Of a DNA stretch of 64,000 nt, positions 52,081 through 60,601 are shown piece by piece. This stretch comes from Bacteroides pyogenes_A (lineage in GTDB: Bacteria > Bacteroidota > Bacteroidia > Bacteroidales > Bacteroidaceae). Where the stretch lies: the NCBI RefSeq assembly GCF_048595595.1, contig NZ_CP184347.1. One strand, written 5' to 3'. Numbering within the stretch: the stretch's first letter is position 1; each line of letters starts with the position of its first letter. A program made the translations under genes and the position numbers. Below the pieces are notes generated by a model. The model was not told where the DNA came from. It saw only the letters and a program-made list of their open reading frames with translations, and searched no databases.

Positions 52081-53198
52081 GACATTTTTTGTTTCCGGTC
52101 CTTATACTCCTCTCCTTATCCTGCACTTCGCAATCGCAGATAAGGGGAGGTGTCGAAAATATCATCTCTTCGGATACGCTGCGACTCCTTTTTGCGGGAG
52201 ACCTCATGCAGCATCAGGCTCAAATCGACGCCGCGCTTACCGATTCATCTACATACGATTATTCCCCTTGCTTTGAATATATCAAAGAAGAAGCGCACCG
52301 GGCAGACTTTGCCATCGCAAATCTGGAGGTAACCTTAGGAGGTAAGCCATACAAAGGATATCCTGCGTTCAGCGCCCCCGACGAGTTTCTACAAGCAATC
52401 CGCGATGCCGGATTCAATGTACTGGTTACCGCCAACAATCATTGTCTCGACCGCGGCAGGAAAGGATTGGAGCGGACGATACGGCAACTCGATTCTTGTG
52501 GCATACAGCATACAGGCACTTACACCGATAGGGAAGATCGCAACAAACGATCCCCTCTCCTTCTCGAAAAAAACGGTTTTCGTATCGCTTTACTCAGCTA
52601 CACGTATGACACCAACGGAATTGCCGTCACACCGCCCAACATGGTGAACTATATAGACACCACGCTCATTGCCGAAGATATAGAAGCAAGCAAAACACTT
52701 AAACCGGATATAATCATTGCTTATATGCATTGGGGAAGCGAATACCGATCGCTCCCCGAACCGGAACAAATCCGTCTGGCCGACTGGCTGATAGAAAAAG
52801 GAGTAAACCATGTCATCGGTTCTCATCCGCATGTCGTACAGCCGATAGTAGTCCGCACAGACAGCCTGACCAATGAGAAACATCTGATAGCTTACTCACT
52901 GGGCAATTATATCTCGAACATGTCGTTGCGAGGCACAGACGGAGGCGTGATGCTTAGAATGGAATTTATAAAAAGCGGAACCGTCCGGCTTCACGATTGC
53001 GCTTACAGTCTGGTATGGACTGCCCGTCCTGCTCTTTCAGGAAAGAAAAACTACCGGATACTGCCTGCCAATCTTCCCCAAGACTCCATTCCCATGAAAG
53101 GGCGTAAGTCATTGAAAATCTTCGTCGATGACACCCGTTTGCTCTTCAAAAGGCACAATCGGGGAATAAAAGAGTATGATTTCTTTGAAAAAAAGTAG
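52077..53198 (+). CDS. CapA/PgsA-family putative lipoprotein
   Basis: 373 residues from the ATG at 52077. Signal peptide with lipobox LLSLSC near 17. Metallophosphatase-like CapA fold: LLFAGDLMQHQAQIDAALTD, FAIANLEVTLGGKPYKGYPA, LVTANNHCLDRGRKGLERTI, IIAYMHWGSEY and VIGSHPHVVQPI, with conserved His and Asp residues of the family. CapA-like proteins were named from poly-gamma-glutamate capsule synthesis, but most bacteria that have them make no such capsule; the real reaction here is unknown. Coupled to folD by a 4-base overlap. Confidence 0.88.
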   Translation: MRHFLFPVLILLSLSCTSQSQIRGGVENIISSDTLRLLFAGDLMQHQAQIDAALTDSSTYDYSPCFEYIKEEAHRADFAIANLEVTLGGKPYKGYPAFSAPDEFLQAIRDAGFNVLVTANNHCLDRGRKGLERTIRQLDSCGIQHTGTYTDREDRNKRSPLLLEKNGFRIALLSYTYDTNGIAVTPPNMVNYIDTTLIAEDIEASKTLKPDIIIAYMHWGSEYRSLPEPEQIRLADWLIEKGVNHVIGSHPHVVQPIVVRTDSLTNEKHLIAYSLGNYISNMSLRGTDGGVMLRMEFIKSGTVRLHDCAYSLVWTARPALSGKKNYRILPANLPQDSIPMKGRKSLKIFVDDTRLLFKRHNRGIKEYDFFEKK

Positions 53199-53229
53199 CA
53201 AAATCTTTTGGAGATTGAAAGAGAATAGC

Positions 53230-53237
53230 TATCTTTG
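53230..53237 (+). promoter_or_regulatory. -7 box for tRNA-His
   Basis: TATCTTTG, 25 bases before the tRNA. Confidence 0.75.
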
Positions 53238-53262
53238 CACCGCATTAGAGAAATGCAAACAT

Positions 53263-53340
53263 GGTGGCTGTAGTTCAGTTGGTTAGAGCGTCAGATTGTG
53301 GTTCTGAATGTCGCCGGTTCGAATCCGGTCTGCCACCCCA
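53263..53340 (+). tRNA. tRNA-His (anticodon GTG)
   Basis: Includes the G at -1 (53263), acceptor GTGGCTG with a T-T mismatch at its sixth pair, D arm TAGTTCAGTTGGTTAGAGC, anticodon loop TTGTGGT, T arm CCGG-TTCGAAT-CCGG, discriminator C pairing G-1, and an encoded CCA at 53338-53340. Confidence 0.96.
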
Positions 53341-53346
53341 CAAAGC

Positions 53347-53377
53347 AAGTCCTGTAAACAAAAGATTTACAGGACTT
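53347..53377 (+). terminator. Terminator of tRNA-His
   Basis: AAGTCCTGTAAA at 53347-53358 pairs perfectly with 53366-53377; ATTTATT follows. Confidence 0.85.
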
Positions 53378-53437
53378 ATTTATTATAAATAACAACGAAA
53401 GACCTATCGTGCTTATAAATAAAACAAGAATATCGCC

Positions 53438-53677
53438 ATGGAAAGAAACAAGAAACTCACCCGTTCGCGAAAGGAACGAATGATAGCCGGAGTATGCGGT
53501 GGATTGGCAGAATACTTCGGATGGGACGTCAGCATTTTAAGAGTTGTGTACGTACTGGCTACTATCTTTACCGCATTTGCAGGAACCATCGTTTACATCA
53601 TTCTATGGATCGTGATGCCTGATGAAAGATATAGCGACAGATACGGCAGCCGGATAGAAGACCGCCATAATCATTAA
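53438..53677 (+). CDS. PspC-domain membrane protein
   Basis: 79 residues. KKLTRSRKERMIAGVCGGLA then EYFGWDVSILRVVYVLATIF is the PspC signature, followed by a membrane helix (FAGTIVYIILWIVMPDE) and a short charged tail. PspC-like proteins take part in envelope stress sensing; the role in Bacteroides is not established. Its stop codon overlaps the convergent dnaX stop by bases (53674-53677), leaving no room for a terminator. Confidence 0.9.
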   Translation: MERNKKLTRSRKERMIAGVCGGLAEYFGWDVSILRVVYVLATIFTAFAGTIVYIILWIVMPDERYSDRYGSRIEDRHNH

Positions 53678-55689
53678 TACAGCTCCAGCCCGAACTCTTC
53701 TTTCAGTTGCATCAGCGACTGATTCTTCCGGGCCATCATCTGGAATTTCTCCACACGCCCTACGGGAAGAATATTTTCGGTAGAGGCGCTGACCCGTACC
53801 GTCATCACCACTTTACTGTTCTTCAAACGCCCGCGAAGATAAGTTTGCAGTTCGGGAATCAATGCCGTAAAGTCTTTTGCGGCAATCTCATTATCCACCA
53901 CCACCTCGAATGTCGTGGAATTATGAAGCAATACGGGACGGAGTACCTGCATGCGCTTCGCAATAGCTACCTGTTCCATAGGAAGACTGCCGGCATACTC
54001 CTGCCAATAATAATTCAAATCCCTTTCATTGAAAATAAAGTCTTCTTCAGGTCCCGAATTAACTTTCTGAGCATTGACAGGAGCAACATTCACTTCCTGC
54101 TCGCGTTGCGGATTCTTGATAGACATGCCCAGACTGGATATTCTCATCTTCGGAACTTTTCGTTCTTCCTTTGCCACAGGAGAATCGATCTCTCCGACAG
54201 GAGAGGCTGCACCGGAACGGTAAACTTTCCTCCGAGGTTCCCCTACTACGGCAGGGGAGCTGTCTACGGGTATCACAGCAGCCTGTACGGAAGATGCCAT
54301 ATGCTGTGAATCACCGGGGTGCGGTTGTTCAGAAGATGTAGAAACAGGCACTTGCGATTGAACGGGAGTTGCCTGTGCAGACATCGTAGCGGCTTGCGGA
54401 CTACCGGAAGCTGCTTTCGCAGGAGACGGAGAAGCAACCTGAGATTGCCGGGAAATTACCTGATCCGATGACTCAACCGTTGTTGTCTGCTGAGCGGAAG
54501 CCGTTTGCGGCTGACCGGAACCGGTGGATCGGGATTGTGAGAATACGGGTTTTAATTGTTGCTTAGGGCTATGCCCGGCACCTGCATCGTCCCCCTCGGC
54601 GGTAAGCTGCGCAACCTGTATCAAAGTCAGTTCCACCAGCAGTCGCTTATTCTTGCTGGCACGGTAATTCAAATCGCAGTCATTGCATAGCTTCATCGCA
54701 CGATAAAGGAAAGGCAACGGGCATTTCCGGGCTTGCACCTGATAACGTTCGCGAATGCTCGCCCCCACTTGCAGTAAAGAAAGAGTAACAGCATCTCTGC
54801 TGACCAGCAAATCGCGAAAATGAGCTGAAAGACCGGTTATGAAATGTCCTCCGTCGAATCCCTTGTTCAACACATCGTTGAAAAGCAACAACGCACCGCT
54901 TACGTTATTCGACAAGAAACAATCGGTTAACCGGAAATAGTAGTCGTAGTCCAATACGTTCAGGTTCTCTATAACGCCTTGATACGTAATATTCCCTCCG
55001 GTAAAGCTCACTACCTGATCGAAAATAGACAATGCGTCGCGCATCCCTCCGTCGGCCTTCAGGGCAATGACATTCAACGCTTCGGGCTCGGCTGATATTC
55101 CTTCTTTCGCGGCGACATACGAAAGATGTTCCACAGTATCCTCCACGCCGATACGGTTAAAATCGTAAATCTGGCAGCGTGAAAGGATGGTCGGGAGTAT
55201 CTTATGTTTCTCCGTCGTAGCAAGAATAAAAATAGCATGATGAGGCGGTTCCTCCAATGTCTTCAGAAAAGCGTTGAAAGCCGAAGTGGACAGCATATGC
55301 ACCTCATCGATAATGTATACTTTGTACTTCCCGATCTGCGGCGGAATACGCACCTGCTCCACCAGCTGCCGGATATCGTCTACCGAATTGTTCGAAGCGG
55401 CATCGAGTTCATGGATGTTGTACGACCGCTGCTCGTTGAAGGATACGCACGACTCGCATTCGTTACAAGCCTCTCCTTCGGCGGTAGGGTTCATGCAGTT
55501 TATCGTTTTGGCGAAGATACGCGCGCAAGTTGTTTTTCCTACACCGCGAGGCCCGCAGAACAGATAGGCGTGAGCCAGTTTTCGGGTTGCGATCGCATTT
55601 TTCAATGTGGTAGTCAGCGCCCGCTGCCCTACCACCGATTCGAAGGTAGAGGGGCGATACTTACGGGCTGATACGATATAGTTTTCCAT
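53674..55689 (-). CDS. dnaX: DNA polymerase III subunit gamma/tau
   Basis: 671 residues from the ATG at 55689; the upstream start at 55725 overlaps the -7 box. Clamp-loader ATPase: RKYRPSTFESVVGQRALTTT, Walker A CGPRGVGKTTCARIFAKT near 47, zinc site Cys in CMNPTAEGEACNECESC, Walker B IIDEVHMLSTSAF, sensor TEKHKILPTILSRCQIYDF. From about 370 to 560 it is a Ser/Gln/Pro/Ala-rich linker, then a C-terminal tau-like domain (YYWQEYAGSLPMEQVAIAKR). No slippery site for a shorter gamma form was identified. Confidence 0.96.
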   Translation of the reverse strand: MENYIVSARKYRPSTFESVVGQRALTTTLKNAIATRKLAHAYLFCGPRGVGKTTCARIFAKTINCMNPTAEGEACNECESCVSFNEQRSYNIHELDAASNNSVDDIRQLVEQVRIPPQIGKYKVYIIDEVHMLSTSAFNAFLKTLEEPPHHAIFILATTEKHKILPTILSRCQIYDFNRIGVEDTVEHLSYVAAKEGISAEPEALNVIALKADGGMRDALSIFDQVVSFTGGNITYQGVIENLNVLDYDYYFRLTDCFLSNNVSGALLLFNDVLNKGFDGGHFITGLSAHFRDLLVSRDAVTLSLLQVGASIRERYQVQARKCPLPFLYRAMKLCNDCDLNYRASKNKRLLVELTLIQVAQLTAEGDDAGAGHSPKQQLKPVFSQSRSTGSGQPQTASAQQTTTVESSDQVISRQSQVASPSPAKAASGSPQAATMSAQATPVQSQVPVSTSSEQPHPGDSQHMASSVQAAVIPVDSSPAVVGEPRRKVYRSGAASPVGEIDSPVAKEERKVPKMRISSLGMSIKNPQREQEVNVAPVNAQKVNSGPEEDFIFNERDLNYYWQEYAGSLPMEQVAIAKRMQVLRPVLLHNSTTFEVVVDNEIAAKDFTALIPELQTYLRGRLKNSKVVMTVRVSASTENILPVGRVEKFQMMARKNQSLMQLKEEFGLELY

Positions 55690-55722
55690 GTCCGGGATTC
55701 TCTCTGTTTTTTCGACTTTCTG

Positions 55723-55730
55723 CAAAAATA
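55723..55730 (-). promoter_or_regulatory. -7 box for dnaX
   Basis: TATTTTTG on the - strand, 34 bases before the start at 55689. Confidence 0.7.
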
Positions 55731-55808
55731 CACAAAAAAGCGATAACTAATCAATGATGGAGCGATAAGTTTTAGGGTGCAAGCGATAAGTTTTTGAGTT
55801 ATTAGTTT

Positions 55809-55816
55809 TATCTTTG
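55809..55816 (+). promoter_or_regulatory. -7 box for the FtsB/DivIC-like gene
   Basis: TATCTTTG, 22 bases before the ATG at 55838; excludes the TTG at 55814 as start. Confidence 0.75.
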
Positions 55817-55837
55817 CAATTAAATGAAGAAGGAATT

Positions 55838-56140
55838 ATGGGTACATTAGTCAGCATCTGGAGTTACATACGCAGGCATAAGTATATGATTACCATCGGC
55901 ATATTTGTCTGTATCATCGGGTTTCTCGATGAGAACAGCCTGTATCGCCGCCTCAAATACGAGCGGGAAATCAGCCAGCTCAAAAAGGAAATCGAAAAAT
56001 ACAAAGCCGAGTACGAGGAGAGCACCGAAAAGCTCAATGAGTTGCAGACCAACCCTGAGGCGATAGAGCAGATAGCCCGTGAGAAATACCTGATGAAAAA
56101 GCCGAACGAAGATATTTACGTTTTTGAGGAAACAGAATGA
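55838..56140 (+). CDS. Septum formation initiator, FtsB/DivIC-like
   Basis: 100 residues from the ATG at 55838, preceded by GAAGGA. One membrane helix (KYMITIGIFVCIIGFLDENS), then a coiled coil (REISQLKKEIEKYKAEYEES, TEKLNELQTNPEAIEQIARE) and the family motif REKYLMKKPNEDIYVF. FtsB-like proteins join the FtsQLB divisome complex in the inner membrane. Overlaps the following membrane gene by 4 bases. Confidence 0.92.
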   Translation: MGTLVSIWSYIRRHKYMITIGIFVCIIGFLDENSLYRRLKYEREISQLKKEIEKYKAEYEESTEKLNELQTNPEAIEQIAREKYLMKKPNEDIYVFEETE

Positions 56141-56481
56141 AACAACTTATACCCGCACTTTTTGCCGCAGGCGCCGTGATGATTCTTGTCGGAGCTGCCA
56201 GTTATATCACCCGATGGAGCTATTCACCCTACATATACACCATAGGAGCCGGATGTTTCGCTTTAGCCCAACTGAATACGCCCGTTAAAGGAAAAAGCGG
56301 CACACTCCGTCGGTTGCGCATCCAACAGATATTCGGAGCTTTAGCATTGCTACTGACAGGAGCATTCATGTTCTTCACGCGCGGAAACGAATGGATCGTC
56401 AGCCTCACCATTGCCGCCATACTTCAACTTTACACGGCTTTCCGCATCCCGCAAGAAGAGGAGAAAGAACGAAAAAAATAA
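56137..56481 (+). CDS. Small membrane protein coupled to the FtsB-like gene
   Basis: 114 residues. About three or four membrane segments: LIPALFAAGAVMILVGAASY, YSPYIYTIGAGCFALAQLN, LRIQQIFGALALLLTGAFMF and IVSLTIAAILQLYTAF; a basic tail EEEKERKK. Function unknown. ATGA overlap with the upstream gene implies joint translation and perhaps a role in division or envelope growth. Confidence 0.82.
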   Translation: MKQLIPALFAAGAVMILVGAASYITRWSYSPYIYTIGAGCFALAQLNTPVKGKSGTLRRLRIQQIFGALALLLTGAFMFFTRGNEWIVSLTIAAILQLYTAFRIPQEEEKERKK

Positions 56482-56585
56482 CCCTCAACCCGGAAAGACA
56501 TAGGGTGGACAACCCGGAAACATCAGCCGCCGGATTTCAGCTCATGTACGCACGGTAAAGTACGCTATATATCCGCTGTATTAAC

Positions 56586-56672
56586 CATATATACCCATCA
56601 CCCATGACTATATATACTCATCACCCATGACCATATATACTCACCGCACGAGGTATATATACCCGGTGAATG
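56586..56672. repeat. Short tandem array, 22-23 bp period, in a 306-base gap
   Basis: ATATATAC(C/T)CATCACCCATGA-type units with the last C of TATAC at 56594, 56617, 56640 and 56662 (steps 23, 23, 22). The gap 56482-56787 separates convergent genes and shows no gene. Confidence 0.7.
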
Positions 56673-56787
56673 ATGCCTCTATAATAAGCGGATAAACGAT
56701 ATTCCGACTTACAGATACAATTAGAGCTGCCTCATTTTCTTGAGCCAGCTCCATGTTATTGTAAAAAAAACGTTTCTAATCCGCTTC

Positions 56788-57393
56788 TTATTTCTTGGCG
56801 GGCGATGAATATCTTGCGTTCAATCCGTCTACAATTTCCTGAGTAATGTTGAAAGCGCTATCGGCATATAGCAGGTTGTCGAAACCTGTATTGCTGAAAA
56901 TCAGGCTGTATCCGCGAGTTTTGTTGTATTCTTTCAGAAATGCGTTGATAGAGTCGCGGAATTGCAGACTGTTCTTATTGTTCTCCTCCATCAGACCCGA
57001 TTGAAGTTTGTTGCTCAATTCCTGCAAGTCCTGCTCCATTTTAGCCAGACGGTTGTATTCCTGCTGCGCCCTTTCCTGCGAAAGGAAAGCGTTATTCTCA
57101 TATTTCTTTTGGAACTCCTGTTTGGCCTGTGCCAATGCATTCGCTTTCTGGTTCAGGGTCAAACGAACGTTTTCGCTCTTCTTAACCATCGCTTCATTCA
57201 GGTCGATACAGAAATTGTATTTAGCCAGCAAGCTATCCACTTCTACATAAGCAATCTTCATTCCCGAAAGACCGGTAGCAGACTGAGCCGGAGCATCTGA
57301 GGCCTGATCGCCTGCTTTGCCGGCACATTGTGAAAATAAAACGATAAACGCAAGAGCAGCCAAACCGTTCATGAGGTAGTTCATTCTATTCAT
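56788..57393 (-). CDS. OmpH/Skp-like periplasmic protein, probable lipoprotein
   Basis: 201 residues with a lipoprotein-type signal (lipobox-like IVLFSQC, Cys near 23). After MKIAYVEVDSLLAKYNF, a typical OmpH opening, there is a long coiled coil (KSENVRLTLNQKANALAQAK, QEFQKKYENNAFLSQERAQQ, AKMEQDLQELSNKLQ) and the closing YSLIFSNTGFDNLLYADSAF. Skp-like chaperones hold outer membrane proteins in the periplasm. Followed upstream by the 77-residue membrane gene on the same strand (28-base gap). Confidence 0.92.
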   Translation of the reverse strand: MNRMNYLMNGLAALAFIVLFSQCAGKAGDQASDAPAQSATGLSGMKIAYVEVDSLLAKYNFCIDLNEAMVKKSENVRLTLNQKANALAQAKQEFQKKYENNAFLSQERAQQEYNRLAKMEQDLQELSNKLQSGLMEENNKNSLQFRDSINAFLKEYNKTRGYSLIFSNTGFDNLLYADSAFNITQEIVDGLNARYSSPAKK

Positions 57394-57421
57394 AACTGTG
57401 TAAAATATTGTTTTTAATTAA

Positions 57422-57655
57422 TTAGTTCATACTATCGTTCAAGGTCTTTTCCAACTCATCAATAGAAAAGCGCGGCTTTGTTCGTGCCTCACGATCTTGC
57501 GATTGTGCACAGCCCACTCCCTCCTTACGCAAAGCCTTGTTGCCGCTCACATGCCCGTTGGGAAACCTACCGTTCTTCGTAAAAAAGACTTTCACTCCCA
57601 GCAAAAGCAGGGAAATAGCAACTATTAACAAAGTTATCAGTATAGTCTCAAGCAT
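57422..57655 (-). CDS. Small membrane protein, unknown function
   Basis: 77 residues. N-terminal membrane helix (LETILITLLIVAISLLLLGV), then VKVFFTKNGRFPNGHVSGNK and a polar tail with GVGCAQSQDREAR. I recall similar short proteins in Bacteroides. Own promoter at 57676-57683; 28 bases before the OmpH-like start, so they share a message. Confidence 0.85.
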   Translation of the reverse strand: MLETILITLLIVAISLLLLGVKVFFTKNGRFPNGHVSGNKALRKEGVGCAQSQDREARTKPRFSIDELEKTLNDSMN

Positions 57656-57675
57656 TTCTATTAATTTTGTGAATG

Positions 57676-57683
57676 CAAAGATA
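57676..57683 (-). promoter_or_regulatory. -7 box for the small membrane protein and OmpH-like genes
   Basis: TATCTTTG on the - strand, 20 bases before the start at 57655. Confidence 0.75.
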
Positions 57684-57787
57684 GACTTTAAAGATAAATC
57701 AGTTCAGATAAGTCAATCAAATTAACCATATTTAGCAATAGGAGAAAGCCGAAAAGCTCCCTGTGGCTATAGATAAAAGAAAACTGC

Positions 57788-59248
57788 ATGGAAAAAAAAG
57801 AATTAAAGCCGGCCGGCATATTCAAGTACTTTGAAGAGATTTGCCAAGTGCCGCGTCCTTCGAAGAAGGAAGAAAGAATGATCGCCTACCTGAAGGCGTT
57901 CGGAGTGAAACACAACCTTGAAACCAAGGTAGACGAAGCGGGCAATGTGCTGATTAAAAAGCCTGCCACTCCGGGGAAAGAGCATTTGCAAACAGTCATT
58001 ATGCAATCGCATGTCGACATGGTATGCGAGAAGAACAATAATGTGGAACACGATTTCCTGACCGACCCCATTGAAACGGAGATAGACGGAGAATGGCTGA
58101 AAGCCAAAGGAACGACGCTGGGTGCCGACAACGGTATCGGTGTGGCTACGGAGCTGGCTGTTCTGGCAGACGACAGCATCGAGCATGGCCCGTTGGAATG
58201 CTTGTTTACGGTAGACGAAGAAACCGGACTGACCGGCGCCTTCGCTCTGAAAGAGGGTTTCCTGAGCGGCGATATCCTGTTGAATCTGGATTCGGAAGAT
58301 GAAGGAGAACTCTTCATCGGTTGCGCAGGAGGCATCGACTCCGTAGCGGAATTCACCTATAAGGAAGTGGAGGTTCCCGCCGGATACTTCTTTTTCAAAG
58401 TAGAAGTGAAAGGTCTCAAAGGCGGTCACTCCGGAGGAGACATTCATTTGGGAAGAGGAAATGCCAACAAGATACTGAACCGCTTCCTGACGCGTGTAAG
58501 CGAAAAGCATGATTTCTACCTTTGCGAAATCAACGGAGGCAACCTGCGAAACGCCATCCCGCGCGAAGCATACGCCATCTGTGCCGTTCCGGAAGGCGCC
58601 AAGCACGACGTACGTACGGAACTGAATCTTTTCACGAGCGAAGTGGAAAACGAACTGGCGGTGACGGAACCCGACTTGAAACTGTTGTTGGAATCGGAGG
58701 CTCCCCGTCAAACAGCTATCGACCAAGACACTACCGCCCGCTTGCTGAAAGCTCTTTATGCGGTACATCACGGCGTATACGCCATGAGTCAGGATATTCC
58801 GGGACTGGTGGAAACTTCTACCAATCTGGCTTCCGTCAAAATGAAACCCGACCACACGATCCGCATCGAAACGAGTCAACGCAGCTCTATTCTCTCGGCA
58901 CGCGACGATATGGCGAATACCGTACGCGCCACTTTCCGGCTGGCGGGAGCCAAAGTAACTTTCGGCGACGGATATCCGGGGTGGAAACCCAATCCGCACT
59001 CTGCCATCCTTCAGGTGGCAGCCGAATCGTACAAACGCCTGTTCGGAGAGGAAGCGAAAGTAAAAGCCATCCATGCCGGACTGGAATGCGGACTGTTCCT
59101 CGACAAATATCCTACGCTGGACATGGTTTCTTTCGGCCCGACAATGACCGGAGTACACTCTCCCGATGAGCGGTTGCACATTCCGTCGGTAGAGAAATTC
59201 TGGAAACACTTGCTGGATATTCTGGCGAATGTTCCCGCCAAGAAATAA
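57788..59248 (+). CDS. pepD: Aminoacyl-histidine dipeptidase (M20 family)
   Basis: 486 residues, normal for PepD. Zinc dipeptidase cleaving Xaa-His (carnosine-like) and other dipeptides in the cytosol. Start IFKYFEEICQVPRPSKKEER is typical; metal site HVDMVCEKNN and TTLGADNGIGVATELAVLAD, catalytic Glu pair in TVDEETGLTGAFAL near 150, LNLDSEDEGELFIGCAGG, GGHSGGDIHLGRGNAN and the last ligand His in GPTMTGVHSPDERLHIPS. A full antisense frame is a codon-pattern shadow. A ~100-base inverted-repeat element begins 27 bases after its stop. Confidence 0.97.
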   Translation: MEKKELKPAGIFKYFEEICQVPRPSKKEERMIAYLKAFGVKHNLETKVDEAGNVLIKKPATPGKEHLQTVIMQSHVDMVCEKNNNVEHDFLTDPIETEIDGEWLKAKGTTLGADNGIGVATELAVLADDSIEHGPLECLFTVDEETGLTGAFALKEGFLSGDILLNLDSEDEGELFIGCAGGIDSVAEFTYKEVEVPAGYFFFKVEVKGLKGGHSGGDIHLGRGNANKILNRFLTRVSEKHDFYLCEINGGNLRNAIPREAYAICAVPEGAKHDVRTELNLFTSEVENELAVTEPDLKLLLESEAPRQTAIDQDTTARLLKALYAVHHGVYAMSQDIPGLVETSTNLASVKMKPDHTIRIETSQRSSILSARDDMANTVRATFRLAGAKVTFGDGYPGWKPNPHSAILQVAAESYKRLFGEEAKVKAIHAGLECGLFLDKYPTLDMVSFGPTMTGVHSPDERLHIPSVEKFWKHLLDILANVPAKK

Positions 59249-59275
59249 GTAAGCAGAGAGCAATCATTAAAAAGA

Positions 59276-59376
59276 GAAAGAGTGTCCGGAAGGTTCTTTA
59301 ACACAGGAATTACCCTTGCTACGGTTATCCGCCACAGGGTAAAATCTCTGAAAGCAGACTTTCCGGGTGCTCTTTC
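59276..59376. repeat. ~100-bp element with nested inverted repeats
   Basis: GAAAGAGTGTCCGGAAGG at 59276-59293 is an imperfect inverted copy of CTTTCCGGGTGCTCTTTC at 59359-59376; inside, TTACCCT (59310-59316) pairs with AGGGTAA (59336-59342). Its left half recurs at 62986-63026. It overlaps the 5' end of the next reading frame. Confidence 0.6.
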
Positions 59377-60421
59377 TTTCTTTTTTATCGCATGCTGCTG
59401 TCTTCCTCTACCGCTGAAGGGACAAATCAAAATTCCTTTCCGGGTGATGAGTTGGAATGTGGAAAACCTTTTCGACACTCGCCATGACACGCTGAAGAAC
59501 GACCGTGAGTTTCTGCCCCACGCACTTCGGAGATGGCACTACGGAAGATACAGGAAAAAACTGACGGACGTAGCCCGTACGATAACAGCTGTCGGGAAAT
59601 GGGATCCGCCGGCATTGGTCGCCCTCTGCGAAGTGGAGAACGACACGGTATTGCGTGACCTGACCCGGCGCTCTCCGCTAAGGAAGTCGGGGTATCGTTA
59701 CGTGATGACGCAATCGCCCGACGCACGAGGCATTGATGTAGCCCTGCTCTATCAGCGAGACAGGTTCAAACTGCTTGCTTCACGCGCCATCACCGTACCG
59801 CCTTCCAAAGGCTATCAACCGACAAGAGACATATTGCATGTTTCCGGTTTGGTGTTGACGAACGACACGTTGGATCTGCTCATCGCACACTTTCCGTCTC
59901 GTTCGGGAGGAGTCAAAGAGTCCGAACCCTACCGACTTCAGGTTGCCCGGAGATTGCGAAAAGAAGCCGAAAGCATTCTGCGCGCACGCCAACATCCCCA
60001 ACTCATAATCATGGGGGACTTCAACGACTACCCTACCGACAAGTCGATCCGGCTTATATTAGATGCACAAGCCCCTCCGCTTGCAACGGATAAAACATCC
60101 GGCACTCTCCACTCCCCACTCAAGCTGTACCACCTGCTGGCACGTAAAGCAAAATCGCGGGACTTCGGTTCTTACAAACACCAAGGCAAGTGGGGATTGC
60201 TCGACCACATCATCGTGTCGGGAAGGCTACTCAACTCCTCTGCCGATTTCCACACAAGCGAGGAGAAAGCAGATGTTGCCCGTCTTCCTTTTCTGCTGAT
60301 AAAAGACGAAAAGTACGGTGGGAAAGAACCCTACCGCACCTACAAAGGGGTGAAATATCAGGGTGGCATCAGCGACCATCTTCCTGTTTTTGCCGACTTC
60401 GAACTTATTCTTCGGGATTGA
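59282..60421 (+). CDS. Endonuclease/exonuclease/phosphatase-family protein
   Basis: 379 residues if the GTG at 59282 is the start; that start lies in the repeat element, and the hydrophobic signal (LSFFFIACCCLPLPLKGQ) begins only near residue 31, so the true start is doubtful. EEP fold: VMSWNVENLFDTRHD near 55 (metal Asn and Glu), LVALCEVENDTVLRD, VMTQSPDARGIDVALLY, LIIMGDFNDYPTD near 240 and the catalytic His in GGISDHLPVFADF near 367. Likely secreted or periplasmic nuclease or phosphatase; substrate unknown. Confidence 0.82.
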   Translation: MSGRFFNTGITLATVIRHRVKSLKADFPGALSFFFIACCCLPLPLKGQIKIPFRVMSWNVENLFDTRHDTLKNDREFLPHALRRWHYGRYRKKLTDVARTITAVGKWDPPALVALCEVENDTVLRDLTRRSPLRKSGYRYVMTQSPDARGIDVALLYQRDRFKLLASRAITVPPSKGYQPTRDILHVSGLVLTNDTLDLLIAHFPSRSGGVKESEPYRLQVARRLRKEAESILRARQHPQLIIMGDFNDYPTDKSIRLILDAQAPPLATDKTSGTLHSPLKLYHLLARKAKSRDFGSYKHQGKWGLLDHIIVSGRLLNSSADFHTSEEKADVARLPFLLIKDEKYGGKEPYRTYKGVKYQGGISDHLPVFADFELILRD

Positions 60422-60601
60422 TTCGCAATCAATCTCCGGCTACATGTGGAAGGCGGTATGTCCAAGCTAATACGTCTGCTCTGAAAAACATCGAATTCAT
60501 TTGAGCTTTAGCATATCTTCGGGCTATTTGCATAACGCTTGGCATAGCGTTTGGAGAGGACCGGACGAGAGAGGAATACACCTGCAAAGAAGCCGTGAAA
60601 G

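Noticed and set aside
53674..55689. Programmed frameshift in dnaX
   Set aside because: No A6G-type slippery run with a following hairpin was seen near the end of the ATPase part.
57803..59263. 486-codon frame antisense to pepD
   Set aside because: Codon-pattern shadow; no homology and pepD is certain.
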